In this document: positions 25,831 to 34,759 of the stretch, piece by piece
How positions within the stretch are numbered: the first letter of the stretch is position 1
How the letters are laid out: every line of letters begins with the position of its first letter
Source: UBA7672 sp041166025
GTDB taxonomy: Bacteria > Pseudomonadota > Alphaproteobacteria > Caulobacterales > Hyphomonadaceae
NCBI GenBank assembly: GCA_041166025.1
Contig: JBEAMJ010000028.1
Span: 186,001 to 250,000, forward strand
DNA length: 64,000 bases
Direction of reading: 5' to 3'
Translations under genes and position numbers: made by a program
The notes under the pieces: generated by a model
Told to the model about the DNA's origin: nothing
Seen by the model: the letters and a program-made list of their open reading frames with translations, nothing else
Database searches by the model: none

Positions 25831-26895
25831 TCACTGCTGCCGGACAGCCGGCGTGTTGACGCCTGCGGCCGCGTTCTCGCGGCGAAGTTTCCAGTACGCA
25901 TCGACATTGCGCTGGTGCTCGGCATAGGTCTCGGAGAACAGGTGACCGCCCTTGCCGTCGGCCATGAAATAGATCGCCTTGCTGTCGGCGGGTTGCAAGG
26001 CGGCGCGCAAGGCTCCCGCTCCCGGGTTGCAGATCGGCGTCTCGGGCAGGCCGTCCATCTGGTAGGTGTTCCAGGCGTTCCTCGTCGCAAGCTCCTTGCT
26101 TGTGATGGTGCGCCCGATGGGATAGCCCTTGGTGATGCCGTAGACGATGGTGGCGTCGGCCTGGAGCCGCATGCCGGTTCGCAGCCGGTTGAGAAACGCG
26201 GCGGCGATCAGCGGCTGCTCGTCGGCATTGCCGCTTTCTTTCTCGATCACCGAGGCGAGGATCACGGCCTCCTGCTGCGTCTTCAGCGGCAGGCCTTCCT
26301 TGCGGGCGGGCCAGATCTCGGCCAGGAGGGCCGCCTGCGCCTTTTTCATGCGATCGATCACTGATGCGACCGTGTCGCCGCGCGTGACAGCATAGTCGCC
26401 GGGCAGAAGCACGCCTTCTGGCGGAACCTCAGGCAAATCGCCCGCAAGCTTGTAGACGCGCTCCGCTCCGCCCGTGGCCTTCCACTCGCGCTCGGCCAGG
26501 AGCTTCACGATCATGTCGCTTGTGAGCCCCTCGGGCACGATCACGGCGTATTGGAGCGCCGCGCCAGTCGACAGCTCGGCGACGATGTCCGACATGCTGG
26601 CGCCCGACGGGATTTCGTACTCGCCGGCCTTCATCACCGGCTTGTCGCCCATCAACTCCCGCGCGCGCAGAACGAGGCGGAACTGGCCCTCGTCCGCGAT
26701 GGCGCCCGATTCAGCCAGCTTGGTTGCAATCGCCTGTGTGGCGGCGCCGCGCTCGATGATCACCACACGGGACTTGCCATCGGCGGTTGCCGGGCCCGCG
26801 CTGGTGTAGAGACCGTCGAGCCAGAACCAGCCGCCGCCAGCAGCAGCGCCTCCGATCACTGCGAGAAGGAGGAGAATGCCGAGAAGCTTGCCCAC
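25831..26895 (-). CDS. mltG: Endolytic murein transglycosylase MltG
   Basis: A 354-residue bitopic inner-membrane protein: one N-terminal helix (residues 4-26), a LysM-like segment, then the YceG/MltG catalytic domain with ASVIEKESG (catalytic Glu), FLNRLRTGMRLQADATIVYG and NTYQMDGLPETPICNPGAGALRAAL. MltG cleaves nascent glycan strands and sets their length during peptidoglycan synthesis. Its stop overlaps the yicC leader by a few bases. It follows fabF in the same direction, an arrangement common in proteobacteria. Confidence 0.95.
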   Translation of the reverse strand: MGKLLGILLLLAVIGGAAAGGGWFWLDGLYTSAGPATADGKSRVVIIERGAATQAIATKLAESGAIADEGQFRLVLRARELMGDKPVMKAGEYEIPSGASMSDIVAELSTGAALQYAVIVPEGLTSDMIVKLLAEREWKATGGAERVYKLAGDLPEVPPEGVLLPGDYAVTRGDTVASVIDRMKKAQAALLAEIWPARKEGLPLKTQQEAVILASVIEKESGNADEQPLIAAAFLNRLRTGMRLQADATIVYGITKGYPIGRTITSKELATRNAWNTYQMDGLPETPICNPGAGALRAALQPADSKAIYFMADGKGGHLFSETYAEHQRNVDAYWKLRRENAAAGVNTPAVRQQ

Positions 26896-26947
26896 GCACG
26901 AACTCCAGAAGCCGCCCGCCCGAACCCCTTTACACTTCTATCGCGAT

Positions 26948-28231
26948 TCAGTCCGGCGCCTTCATCACCAGGGCCGCGTTTGTTCCGCCAAAGCCAAACG
27001 AGTTGGACATGGCGGCGCGCACTGTCTTTCTCACGGCGGTGTGCGGCGTGAGGTTGATCGGTGAGTCGAAGGAGGGATTGTCGAGATTCAGCGTCGGGGG
27101 AATGACCCCGTCGCGGATCGCCAGCGCGCAGAAGATCGCCTCAACAGAACCGGCGGCCCCCAGCAGGTGGCCGATGGCGGACTTGGTCGATGACAGGTGG
27201 GTTGTCGAAGCCGCGTTGCCGAGAACGCGCGCCACGGCGCGGACCTCGATCTCATCGCCCGCAGGCGTCGACGTGCCGTGAGCGTTGACATAGTCGATCT
27301 CGGACGCATCCAGGCCGGAGCGCTGGAGCGCCGTGCGCATGGCGCGCTCGCCGCCATCCCCGCTCTCGTCGGGTGAGGTGATGTGGAAGGCGTCGCCCGT
27401 CAGACCATAACCAACGACTTCCGCATAGATTTTGGCGCCGCGCTTCCTCGCGTGTTCGTATTCCTCGAGCACGACGATGCCAGCGCCTTCGCCCATAACG
27501 AAGCCATCGCGATCCTTGTCATAGGGACGCGAGGCCTTTTGGGGGGTCTCGTTGAAGCTGGTCGACATGGCGCGGCAGGCGATGAAGCCGGCATAACCGA
27601 TGCGGCAGACCGAAGCCTCAGCGCCGCCAGCAATCATCACATCAGCATCGCCATACTGGATCAGGCGCATGGAATCGCCGATCGCATGAGCGCCCGTGGC
27701 GCACGCCGTGACGACCGCGTGGTTCGGGCCCTTGAAGCCGTACTTGATGGACAGCTGTCCCGAAGCGAGATTGATCAACGCAGATGGAATAAAGAACGGC
27801 GAGATACGCCGCGGCCCCTTTTCGTGCAGTTCGACCGCCGTATCTGCGATCGCCTTCAACCCGCCAATGCCGGAGCCGATCAGCACGCCGGTGCGCACCT
27901 TCTCCTCGTAGGAGTCAGGCTTCCACCCGCTGTCTGCAATCGCCTCATCGGCTGCAGCGATCGCATAGAGGATGAACTCATCGACCCGGCGCTGTTCCTT
28001 CGCCGACATCGTCTTGTCAGGATCGAATGCGTCAGGATCGCCTGCCGACCCGCCGCCACGACCGCTCACCCACGGAACCTGCCCGCCGATCTTGCAGGCA
28101 AGGTCGGACGTGTCGAACAGGTCGACCTTCTTGAGGCCGGATTCGCCTGCGATGAGCTTCTTCCACGACGCTTCGCGACCATTCGCCAGGGGCGTCACGA
28201 GTCCCATACCGGTAATGACGACGCGCCGCAT
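26948..28231 (-). CDS. fabF: 3-oxoacyl-[ACP] synthase II
   Basis: A 427-residue condensing enzyme of fatty-acid elongation. The catalytic triad is present: Cys in VTACATGAHAIG, His in NAHGTSTPAGDEIE and His in STKSAIGHLLGAAG; the C-terminal NSFGFGGTNAALV is standard. It uses malonyl-ACP to extend acyl-ACP by two carbons. A glycine/serine-rich insertion (GRGGGSAG, about residue 59) is slightly unusual. It lies 29 bases downstream of acpP in the same operon. Confidence 0.96.
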   Translation of the reverse strand: MRRVVITGMGLVTPLANGREASWKKLIAGESGLKKVDLFDTSDLACKIGGQVPWVSGRGGGSAGDPDAFDPDKTMSAKEQRRVDEFILYAIAAADEAIADSGWKPDSYEEKVRTGVLIGSGIGGLKAIADTAVELHEKGPRRISPFFIPSALINLASGQLSIKYGFKGPNHAVVTACATGAHAIGDSMRLIQYGDADVMIAGGAEASVCRIGYAGFIACRAMSTSFNETPQKASRPYDKDRDGFVMGEGAGIVVLEEYEHARKRGAKIYAEVVGYGLTGDAFHITSPDESGDGGERAMRTALQRSGLDASEIDYVNAHGTSTPAGDEIEVRAVARVLGNAASTTHLSSTKSAIGHLLGAAGSVEAIFCALAIRDGVIPPTLNLDNPSFDSPINLTPHTAVRKTVRAAMSNSFGFGGTNAALVMKAPD

Positions 28232-28260
28232 GTGAGAACTCCGGGCGGAGTGCGCGCCGG

Positions 28261-28494
28261 TTAGACGCGTTCCTTGATGAAGCGGACCGCGTCGCCAACC
28301 GTGCCGATCTGCTCCTGGACGTCATCCGGGATTTCGATGCCGAATTCTTCCTCGAACGCCATCACGAGTTCGACGAGATCCAGCGAGTCAGCGCCCAGAT
28401 CGTCGATGAAGGAGGCCTTCTCGTTGACCTTCTCGGCGTCCACTTCCAGCCGCTCGACCACGATTTTCTTCACGCGTTCGATCACGTCGGACAT
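28261..28494 (-). CDS. acpP: Acyl carrier protein
   Basis: A 77-residue acidic four-helix protein that carries growing acyl chains on a 4'-phosphopantetheine. The attachment Ser is in GADSLDLVELVMAFEEEF (about residue 37), the universal ACP motif. The ATG at 28494 gives MSDVIERVKKIVVERL, the standard start; upstream codons are leader. It lies between fabG and fabF. Confidence 0.97.
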   Translation of the reverse strand: MSDVIERVKKIVVERLEVDAEKVNEKASFIDDLGADSLDLVELVMAFEEEFGIEIPDDVQEQIGTVGDAVRFIKERV

Positions 28495-28601
28495 GTCATT
28501 CCCTTCCAGAATCAAGGCCCTGCGGACCCGGACAAACCTTGCGTTGCGGGGCGGTAACACGCCCGAATTTCTTTGACCATAGCCGCCAAAAACGCCGCGG
28601 C

Positions 28602-29336
28602 CTAGATCATCGCCATGCCGCCGTTAACATGCAGGGTCTGGCCCGTCACGTAAGCGGATTCATCCGAGGCGAGATAGACGGCGGCCGCCGCGATGTCAGC
28701 CCCGGTTCCAAGGCGCCCGGCCGGAATTCCCTTGAGAAGCGCATCCTTCTGGTCATCCTTGAGGACGTCCGTCATCGGCGTGGTGATGAAGCCGGGTGCG
28801 ATGCAGTTCACCGTGATGTTGCGGCTGGCGACCTCCTGGGCGAGCGACTTTGTGAAGCCGATCATGCCGGCCTTGGAGGCGGCATAGTTCGCCTGGCCGG
28901 CATTGCCGGTGACGCCGACCACGGATGTGATTCCGATGATACGGCCATGGCGGCGTTTCATCATGCCGCGCATGGCGGCCTTGGCCAGTCGGAAGTAGGC
29001 GCCGAGGTTGACGTTAAGGACAGTGTCCCAGTCCTCGTCCTTCATGCGCATCAGCAGGCCATCCTTCGTCAGGCCAGCGTTCGAGACGAGAATATCGAGG
29101 CCGCCCAGTGCTTCCTCGGCCTTCCCAACGAGTTCGGATGTTGCAACGGGGTCAGCCAGATTGCAGGGCAGAATCACCGAATTGGGGATGTCCTTCTGCG
29201 CCGCCTCGAGCGCCTCGATGCGCGTGCCGGACAGTGCGACCCGCGCGCCAGCATCCGCCAGCGCCTTGGCGATCGATCCACCGATGCCGCCCGAGGCGCC
29301 GGTAACCAGCGCAAAGCGACCTGTCAGGTTGAACAT
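28602..29336 (-). CDS. fabG: 3-oxoacyl-[ACP] reductase
   Basis: A 244-residue short-chain dehydrogenase that reduces 3-oxoacyl-ACP with NADPH. The cofactor motif TGASGGIGGSIA is at residues 12-23, SNAG near 90, and the catalytic Ser-Tyr-Lys is read from ITSVVG and YAASKAG. The C-terminal VTGQTLHVNGGMAM is typical of FabG. It is second in the fabD-fabG-acpP-fabF run, 67 bases after fabD. Confidence 0.96.
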   Translation of the reverse strand: MFNLTGRFALVTGASGGIGGSIAKALADAGARVALSGTRIEALEAAQKDIPNSVILPCNLADPVATSELVGKAEEALGGLDILVSNAGLTKDGLLMRMKDEDWDTVLNVNLGAYFRLAKAAMRGMMKRRHGRIIGITSVVGVTGNAGQANYAASKAGMIGFTKSLAQEVASRNITVNCIAPGFITTPMTDVLKDDQKDALLKGIPAGRLGTGADIAAAAVYLASDESAYVTGQTLHVNGGMAMI

Positions 29337-29403
29337 AGGCGTCTCCTATCTCTCGGCGTCATTCCCGGGATGCACTTCGCTTAACCGAGAACGAGACCGA
29401 TAG

Positions 29404-30366
29404 TTAGCCCAGCGACTTCGCAAATGCCTCAAGATCCGCCGGCATGTTGAGTGCGATGGTCTCCGCATCCGGCGCGTTCCGCTTGACCATGCCCGACAGC
29501 TGCTTGCCTGCGCCGGTCTCGACGAATTTCGTGACACCGCCACCGCCCTTGTCCTGGGCCTCCCCCATCCACTGAATGCTCTCGCGCCAGCGCACGCGGC
29601 CAGTCACTTGCTCGACGAGCAAGCGGCGTATGTCGTTGGGGGTGTCGATCGGTCGTGCTGTCACATTGGCGACGACTGGAACGACCGGCTTGGCGATCGT
29701 TGTGCCCGCCAGGGCCTTCTCCATCTCCACGGCGGCAGGCGCCATCAGGGGCGAATGAAATGGCGCCGAAACCGGCAAGGGGATCGCCTTGACGCCCCTG
29801 GTCTTGGCGACGGCAATTGCCGCGTCGACACCCGCCTTCGTTCCCGAGATAACGACATTTCCGCTATTGTTGTCGTTGGCGACAACGACCGTTCCTGAGC
29901 CCGCAGCCTCGAGCACGATCGCTTCGGCGACCTCGACATCGACCTTGCCGATGAGGGCAGCCATGGCGCCCTGTCCGACAGGCACAGCGGCCTGCATGGC
30001 TTCCCCGCGCTTGCGCAGAAGTTTCGCGGCATCCGCCACCGAGAACGCCCCGGCAGCCGCCAGCGCCGAATACTCGCCAAGCGAATGGCCGGCGACGAAA
30101 GCTGCCTGCGAGACCTTCACGCCGAAACCGGATTCCAATGCGCGGGCCGCCGCGAGGCTGACCGCCATCAGCGCCGGCTGGGCGTTGGCCGTGAGGGTCA
30201 GGGTTTCGATGGGTCCCCCCCAGATCAGGTCGGACAGTTTCTCGCCGAGCGCAGCATCGACCTCCTCGAAGACAGATCTTGCGGCGGGAAAAGCATCGGC
30301 CAGTTCCTTCCCCATGCCGACGGCCTGCGAACCCTGGCCAGGGAAGATGAAGGCGGTTCGGGACAT
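29404..30366 (-). CDS. fabD: Malonyl-CoA:ACP transacylase
   Basis: A 320-residue acyltransferase that loads malonyl groups onto ACP. The motifs are FIFPGQGSQAVGMG at the start, AGHSLGEYSALAA with the nucleophilic Ser, and VSAPFHSPLM with the second catalytic His. The ATG at 30366 gives the normal length; the frame upstream to 30585 overlaps the ribosomal-protein leader and is not coding. It is the first gene of the fatty-acid cluster, divergent from rpsF. Confidence 0.95.
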   Translation of the reverse strand: MSRTAFIFPGQGSQAVGMGKELADAFPAARSVFEEVDAALGEKLSDLIWGGPIETLTLTANAQPALMAVSLAAARALESGFGVKVSQAAFVAGHSLGEYSALAAAGAFSVADAAKLLRKRGEAMQAAVPVGQGAMAALIGKVDVEVAEAIVLEAAGSGTVVVANDNNSGNVVISGTKAGVDAAIAVAKTRGVKAIPLPVSAPFHSPLMAPAAVEMEKALAGTTIAKPVVPVVANVTARPIDTPNDIRRLLVEQVTGRVRWRESIQWMGEAQDKGGGGVTKFVETGAGKQLSGMVKRNAPDAETIALNMPADLEAFAKSLG

Positions 30367-30598
30367 GAAAAATGCCTTGGAATCAGGATTGCCAGCTGGG
30401 TCTCCTATGAACTGGGGCGTTTCGGCGCAAGGTGAATGGCCCTTGTGGAGTCCGAGCGCTTGATTCAGCGGCTTTTTCCTGTATAGCCCCGCGCTTCCAG
30501 TGAGAGGCGGTCCCCGGGCAGTCGCGCCCATCGGGGATCCATCGTCGCCTGGCCGCCCTTCGGCCAGCAGGCGCCGCCCCTCCAAGAAGGGACGAAAA

Positions 30599-31069
30599 AT
30601 GGCTTACTACGAACACGTGGTCGTCACGCGACCCGATATTTCCCCACAACAGGTCGACGCGCTGGTGGAAGACATCACCCGCATCGTTACGGAAGGCAAA
30701 GGCAAGGTCGGCAAGACCGAGTACTGGGGCCTTCGGAACCTGTCCTACCCCATCAAGAAGTCGCGCAAGGCGCACTACTCGCTGCTGAACATCGACGCCC
30801 CCGGCCCCGTCATCCACGAGATCGAGCGCCGTCACCGCATCAACGAGGACGTGCTGCGCTATCTTACGGTGCGCGTCGACGAACTCTCGGCCGAGCCCTC
30901 GCCCGTCATCGCCCGCAAGGACCGCGACGAGCGCAAGCGTCGCGACGATGACTTCGGCGGCTATTCCGGCGGCGGCTTCCGCGACATGGGCGATCGTCCG
31001 CCCCGCGCCGACCGTCCACCCCGCGAAGATCGTGGTGATCGTCCGCCACGCCCGCCGCGTGACAGGTAG
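30599..31069 (+). CDS. rpsF: 30S ribosomal protein S6
   Basis: A 156-residue S6 protein: MAYYEHVVVTRPDISPQQVDAL, YWGLRNLSYPIKKSRKAHYSLLNID and VLRYLTVRVDEL form the ferredoxin-like core (about 95 residues). A long C-terminal tail rich in Arg, Asp, Gly and Pro follows, as in other alphaproteobacteria. The AAGAAGGGA site precedes the ATG. A hairpin (TGGCCG/CGGCCA, 30550-30566) stands in the leader and could be part of an S6:S18 autoregulatory site, which I cannot confirm. It heads the rpsF-rpsR-rplI operon. Confidence 0.96.
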   Translation: MAYYEHVVVTRPDISPQQVDALVEDITRIVTEGKGKVGKTEYWGLRNLSYPIKKSRKAHYSLLNIDAPGPVIHEIERRHRINEDVLRYLTVRVDELSAEPSPVIARKDRDERKRRDDDFGGYSGGGFRDMGDRPPRADRPPREDRGDRPPRPPRDR

Positions 31070-31080
31070 GAGCAAGGACA

Positions 31081-31341
31081 ATGGCTCAACAGAAGATCAA
31101 TATTGCGAACCTCCCGTCGCGCCGCCCGTTCGGCCGCCGGCGCAAGGTGTGCCCGTTCTCTGGCGCTGACGCCCCAGCGATCGACTACAAGGACGTGAAG
31201 CTCCTCCAGCGCTACATCTCGGAGAAGGGCAAGATCGTCCCGGCGCGCATTACGGCGGTTTCCGCCAAGAAGCAGCGCCTCCTCGGCCAGGCGATCAAGC
31301 GCGCCCGGCACCTGTCGCTGCTGCCTTATCTCGTGAAGTAG
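31081..31341 (+). CDS. rpsR: 30S ribosomal protein S18
   Basis: An 86-residue S18 protein with the conserved block IDYKDVKLLQRYISEKGKIVPARITAVSAKKQRLLGQAIKRARHLSLLPY. It forms a heterodimer with S6 on the small-subunit platform. It lies 11 bases after rpsF, preceded by a GGAGCAAGGA site. A CPFSG motif retains only one of the zinc-ribbon cysteines. Confidence 0.97.
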   Translation: MAQQKINIANLPSRRPFGRRRKVCPFSGADAPAIDYKDVKLLQRYISEKGKIVPARITAVSAKKQRLLGQAIKRARHLSLLPYLVK

Positions 31342-31354
31342 GAGGAAACATCCC

Positions 31355-31939
31355 ATGGAAGTCATCCTCCTTGAACGCGTCGAAAAGCTCGGCGCAATCG
31401 GCGACGTGGTGAAGGTGAAGAACGGGTTCGCTCGCAATTACCTCCTGCCGCAGCACAAGGCGCTTCTTGCGACCGACGCCAACAAGGCGCGGTTCGAGCG
31501 CGAGCGCGTCGCCATCGAAGCCCGCAACGAAAAAGCCCGTTCCGCGGCGCAGTCCGAAGGCAAGGCGCTCGACGGCACGACCTACGTGCTGATCCGCCAG
31601 GCCGGCGAAACCGGCCAGCTCTATGGCTCGGTCGCCGCCCGCGACATTGCCGAGGCGATCAACGCTGCAGGCCACAAGGTCGAGCGCAAGCATGTGGCGA
31701 TCAATCAGCCGATCAAGGCGATCGGCATGCATGACGTCACGATCCGCCTGCACCCGGAAGTCGCCCTGAAAGTTACGCTCAACGTCGCCCGCTCGCCGGA
31801 CGAAGCCGAGCGTCAGGCCCGCGGTGAAAATGTGATCGCTGCCGCCCAGGCCGCCGACAAGGCCGCCGATGACGAAGCGGCCCGCGAGATCGCTGCGGCT
31901 GCCGCCGCTGCGAACGCGGCGCGCGGACCTTCGGAGTAA
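31355..31939 (+). CDS. rplI: 50S ribosomal protein L9
   Basis: A 194-residue L9: N-terminal domain MEVILLERVEKLGAIGDVVKVKNGFARNYLLPQHKAL, the long connecting helix, and a C-terminal domain with LYGSVAARDIAEAI and IRLHPEVALKVTLNVA. The last 40 residues are an Ala-rich extension typical of alphaproteobacteria. It is the last gene of the operon and is followed by a terminator. Confidence 0.96.
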   Translation: MEVILLERVEKLGAIGDVVKVKNGFARNYLLPQHKALLATDANKARFERERVAIEARNEKARSAAQSEGKALDGTTYVLIRQAGETGQLYGSVAARDIAEAINAAGHKVERKHVAINQPIKAIGMHDVTIRLHPEVALKVTLNVARSPDEAERQARGENVIAAAQAADKAADDEAAREIAAAAAAANAARGPSE

Positions 31940-31966
31940 GACCGGTCTTATTGACCAGACGAAGAA

Positions 31967-31993
31967 GGGCCCGTTCGCAAGAGCGGGCCTTTT
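31967..31993 (+). terminator. Rho-independent terminator after rplI
   Basis: Stem GGCCCG / CGGGCC with a ten-base loop TTCGCAAGAG, extended by flanking G-T and A-T pairs and followed by TTTTGCTTTC. It ends the rpsF-rpsR-rplI operon. Confidence 0.8.
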
Positions 31994-32015
31994 GCTTTCT
32001 GGCGAAGAGCAGTGA

Positions 32016-34127
32016 TCAACGCCGGGCGAACAGGGTCAGGCCCTCGACTGTCTCCGGATCCAGATGCTGCCCGTTTCGAGCGACTTCGAGATGCAGGTGC
32101 GGGCCGGTCGAACGTCCTGAGGATCCGACGGCGCCGACTGTTGCACCCGCGGCAAGAGCATCACCGACCTGCACGTTCAGTGAATCAAGCTGCGAAAACG
32201 TGAGTGTCAGGCCTTCGCCTGCCGCCACCTTCACGGTCTTGCCGCTCGCGCCGAGTACTCCGGCATGGATCACCCGGCCCGCGACGGGCGAGTGGACAAC
32301 CGTTCCCAGGGGGGCGGCGATGTCGACGCCGGAGTGGAAAGCGCGCTGCTGGCTGGTCGGATCAAGGCGCAAGCCATAAGGACCTGAGACCCTCACCGGT
32401 CCGTCGATCACAGCGCCAGAGGCGTCATCAAGCCTCACGGGCTCGAAGACGCCGCGCGGCGCAGCCGGAGCGGCGGGAGGCTGTGGCGATTGCCGGCTGT
32501 TCCAGGCCGGCGGCGCTGGCGGAATCGGCGCGGCGGGGCTTACCTCGTCCGCACGCGGCGTCGGCGCAAGCGGCGCGACCGCTTGGGTCAGGGAAACAGG
32601 CGACACTGGCGCGGGTGGAGGGGGTGGCGACCCGCTCTGAGGATACCCCCTTCCATCGAGCTGGTCTGAGCAGCCCACTGCGAACATCATCTGCCCACCC
32701 TTGCGGGAATGACCGACGATATCGCCGCGCCTGACCATCTGGCCGCGCGCGACGCTGAGCGCGCCGAGGCCTTTCATCTCGGCAAGACAGGTCTCGCTTG
32801 CTGCATCCGGTCCTACCTGCAGAAGCTCGAGACGATATCCAGTGGCGCTGTCGCCAGCGGCAGTGACGACCTTTGCATCGAATGTTGCACGTACGGAGCC
32901 GTCTTGCGTGTCCAATTCCGCAGCGGGCGGCTCGTCCGGTGCAGGCGGCGCGTCTGGCGCCGGCGATGGGTCTGGAGCTTCAGGAGCTTCAGGAGCTTCG
33001 GGAGTATGTGCGTGCTCGGGCGCCTCGAGCGCTGCGATAGCCACGGGTGTGTCTGGCGCTGGCGGCGCCTCGGGCGCCGCGGGCGCTGGGACGGCGAGCA
33101 TGACCTGCGCAACTGCAAGCGGCGCACAAACAACACCAAGCATGCAGGCAGTGAGAATTGCAGCACGCGCCGGGCGCCGCTTTGCATGCGACAGCGTGCG
33201 CGACACTCGCAAGATCAGGTTGCGACTGCCGCCGAGCGCCATTGTCGCAACAGGCGCATCTGCGGGCAGTCCGGCGGCGAGGACCGCAACTTCGCGAAGC
33301 GTGCGGGCATAGGCCAGGCGTGATTGAGCCATCACGACCACCACCTCATCGACAGCCAGCTCGCGCGCCACATCAAGCTCGCGGCGGATGAGCCAGGAAA
33401 ACGGATTGAACCACAGGAAGTCGGCGGCGACGCGTTCGATGGGGCGCAGCCAACCGTCGCGCCGGGCCACGTGGACGCATTCATGGCCGACGACCAGGTC
33501 AAGGGACTCGCGGCTCAGCCTGTCTTGGAGACCGTCCGGCAGACAAACCGTCGGCCGCAGGGCGCCGTAGGAGAACGGCGAGTGTTGCGGCTGGACGAGG
33601 CGCAGGTCGGGCGCCTGAGCCAGCTTCAGACGCCGCGACCAGCGGCACAGGACCTCGTGCGCAATTCCTGAGCTCGCCTTGCGCGACAGCATCACGATGC
33701 CCAGCAAGTCACGCAGCGCCATTTGGGCCAGGACGAAGCGCACCAGCCAACCGCCGACAAGGATCAGGAGCGCGATCCTGGCCAGATCCAGCGCGGCGAC
33801 ATCCGCCCAAATTGCGCCGCCGTGCTCAATCACCCCCGCTTTGGCGTCTGCGGTCTCGCGTGGGTAAATCGTCTGGAAGACTTCAGTTGGGATCGCCGGC
33901 GTGATCGTGTCGACGGCCAGCGTTTCGGCAGGCGCAAGACCAAGCCCGAACCCGATCACCACCGGCGCCACAATCCATGGCGCAAGGAGCAGCGCGGTTG
34001 CACCACGCCAGATCCATTGGCGCGCGCGTCCGGAAACATCAGGGGAGCGCTGCAGCAGTCGTCCGGCGAGCCACAGGACGCCGCCCCAGGCCAGCGATGA
34101 CATGATCAGCCATACCAGGAGGTTCAT
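32016..34127 (-). CDS. M56 (BlaR1-type) sensor metallopeptidase fused to an M23 (LytM) domain
   Basis: A 703-residue protein. The N-terminal half has BlaR1/MecR1-like transmembrane helices around an M56 zinc protease domain with VGHECVHVARRD (HExxH, His215-Glu216-His219) and ARELAVDEVVV. A helix near residues 325-345 is followed by Pro/Ala/Glu-rich low-complexity sequence (about 345-410). A C-terminal M23 endopeptidase domain (about 590-690) carries FHSGVDIAAPLGT and GPHLHLEV, so all zinc ligands are present. The extracytoplasmic part is thus a peptidoglycan hydrolase fold rather than the penicillin-binding sensor of BlaR1. It overlies the BlaI-type repressor gene by a four-base gap, and the two form a sensor-repressor operon. 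Confidence 0.88.
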   Translation of the reverse strand: MNLLVWLIMSSLAWGGVLWLAGRLLQRSPDVSGRARQWIWRGATALLLAPWIVAPVVIGFGLGLAPAETLAVDTITPAIPTEVFQTIYPRETADAKAGVIEHGGAIWADVAALDLARIALLILVGGWLVRFVLAQMALRDLLGIVMLSRKASSGIAHEVLCRWSRRLKLAQAPDLRLVQPQHSPFSYGALRPTVCLPDGLQDRLSRESLDLVVGHECVHVARRDGWLRPIERVAADFLWFNPFSWLIRRELDVARELAVDEVVVVMAQSRLAYARTLREVAVLAAGLPADAPVATMALGGSRNLILRVSRTLSHAKRRPARAAILTACMLGVVCAPLAVAQVMLAVPAPAAPEAPPAPDTPVAIAALEAPEHAHTPEAPEAPEAPDPSPAPDAPPAPDEPPAAELDTQDGSVRATFDAKVVTAAGDSATGYRLELLQVGPDAASETCLAEMKGLGALSVARGQMVRRGDIVGHSRKGGQMMFAVGCSDQLDGRGYPQSGSPPPPPAPVSPVSLTQAVAPLAPTPRADEVSPAAPIPPAPPAWNSRQSPQPPAAPAAPRGVFEPVRLDDASGAVIDGPVRVSGPYGLRLDPTSQQRAFHSGVDIAAPLGTVVHSPVAGRVIHAGVLGASGKTVKVAAGEGLTLTFSQLDSLNVQVGDALAAGATVGAVGSSGRSTGPHLHLEVARNGQHLDPETVEGLTLFARR

Positions 34128-34130
34128 GGT

Positions 34131-34502
34131 CTACTCCTTCGTTTCGGCATTCAGAATGGCGTCGAGCTCGGCAAGCTCTTCGACAGACAGGTGCGGACTG
34201 TCGGCAAACATCGAGGCGGGTACGGCCCCTTTGATGTCGAGCACATCGCGGGTCAGCTCGCGCGCCATAGCGCCGAGCACTGCCACGCGGGACATGGCCG
34301 GTGCATAGACCGCAACGCCGTGCACCTCGGCGCGGGTCAGCAGACCCTTGTCCTCCATTCGCGTGAGGATTGTGCGTGTGGTGGAATAACTCCACCCCGT
34401 CTCGGGGCTTATGGCGTCGTGTATCTCCCGTGCGCTGGCACGCTGCTGGCCCCACAGGTGCTTCAGGACGGAAAGCTCGGTTCGTGTTGCCGTCATCGAC
34501 AT
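34131..34502 (-). CDS. BlaI/MecI/CopY family transcriptional repressor
   Basis: A 123-residue winged-helix repressor: TELSVLKHLWGQQRASAREIHDAIS, then TGWSYSTTRTILTRMEDKGLLTRAEVHGVAVYAP, the canonical BlaI DNA-binding domain, and a C-terminal dimerisation helix. Family members are inactivated by proteolysis triggered by the partner M56 protein, whose gene follows after three bases. A palindrome of the expected type lies 29 bases upstream of the start. An alternative start two codons in (MTATRTE) is possible. Confidence 0.93.
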   Translation of the reverse strand: MSMTATRTELSVLKHLWGQQRASAREIHDAISPETGWSYSTTRTILTRMEDKGLLTRAEVHGVAVYAPAMSRVAVLGAMARELTRDVLDIKGAVPASMFADSPHLSVEELAELDAILNAETKE

Positions 34503-34530
34503 GCATCGCCTCTGGGATCATGCTACGTAT

Positions 34531-34544
34531 GCTACACTTGTAGC
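34531..34544. promoter_or_regulatory. Probable BlaI-type operator
   Basis: A perfect inverted repeat GCTACA-CT-TGTAGC, containing the TACA/TGTA half-sites of BlaI/MecI operators, 29 bases upstream of the repressor start. A related half-site (CTACG) occurs at 34522-34526 and another at 34551-34555. It would allow autoregulation of the repressor-protease operon. Confidence 0.6.
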
Positions 34545-34759
34545 GCGTTGACTACGACTGTCAACAGAGACGTAGATGCCCGGCTCGCCAGGGCCCCATA
34601 ATCGATCAAGTATTAGGCAAAATCCCGAAAATATGCCTGTTATCGTGGCGCCTGGCCCTGCCATGCGATCATCGCGCTCGTCCCATGGGCGTGATTGGGC
34701 GGTCCCGCCTAATGAACAGGCAACGCCGCATGAGTTGGCGAATCCTGTGAGGGGACCCC

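Noticed and set aside
34576..34759. Sigma-54 promoter for amtB
   Set aside because: The nearest GG/GC pairs are one base off the required ten-base spacing and lack the TTGC element.
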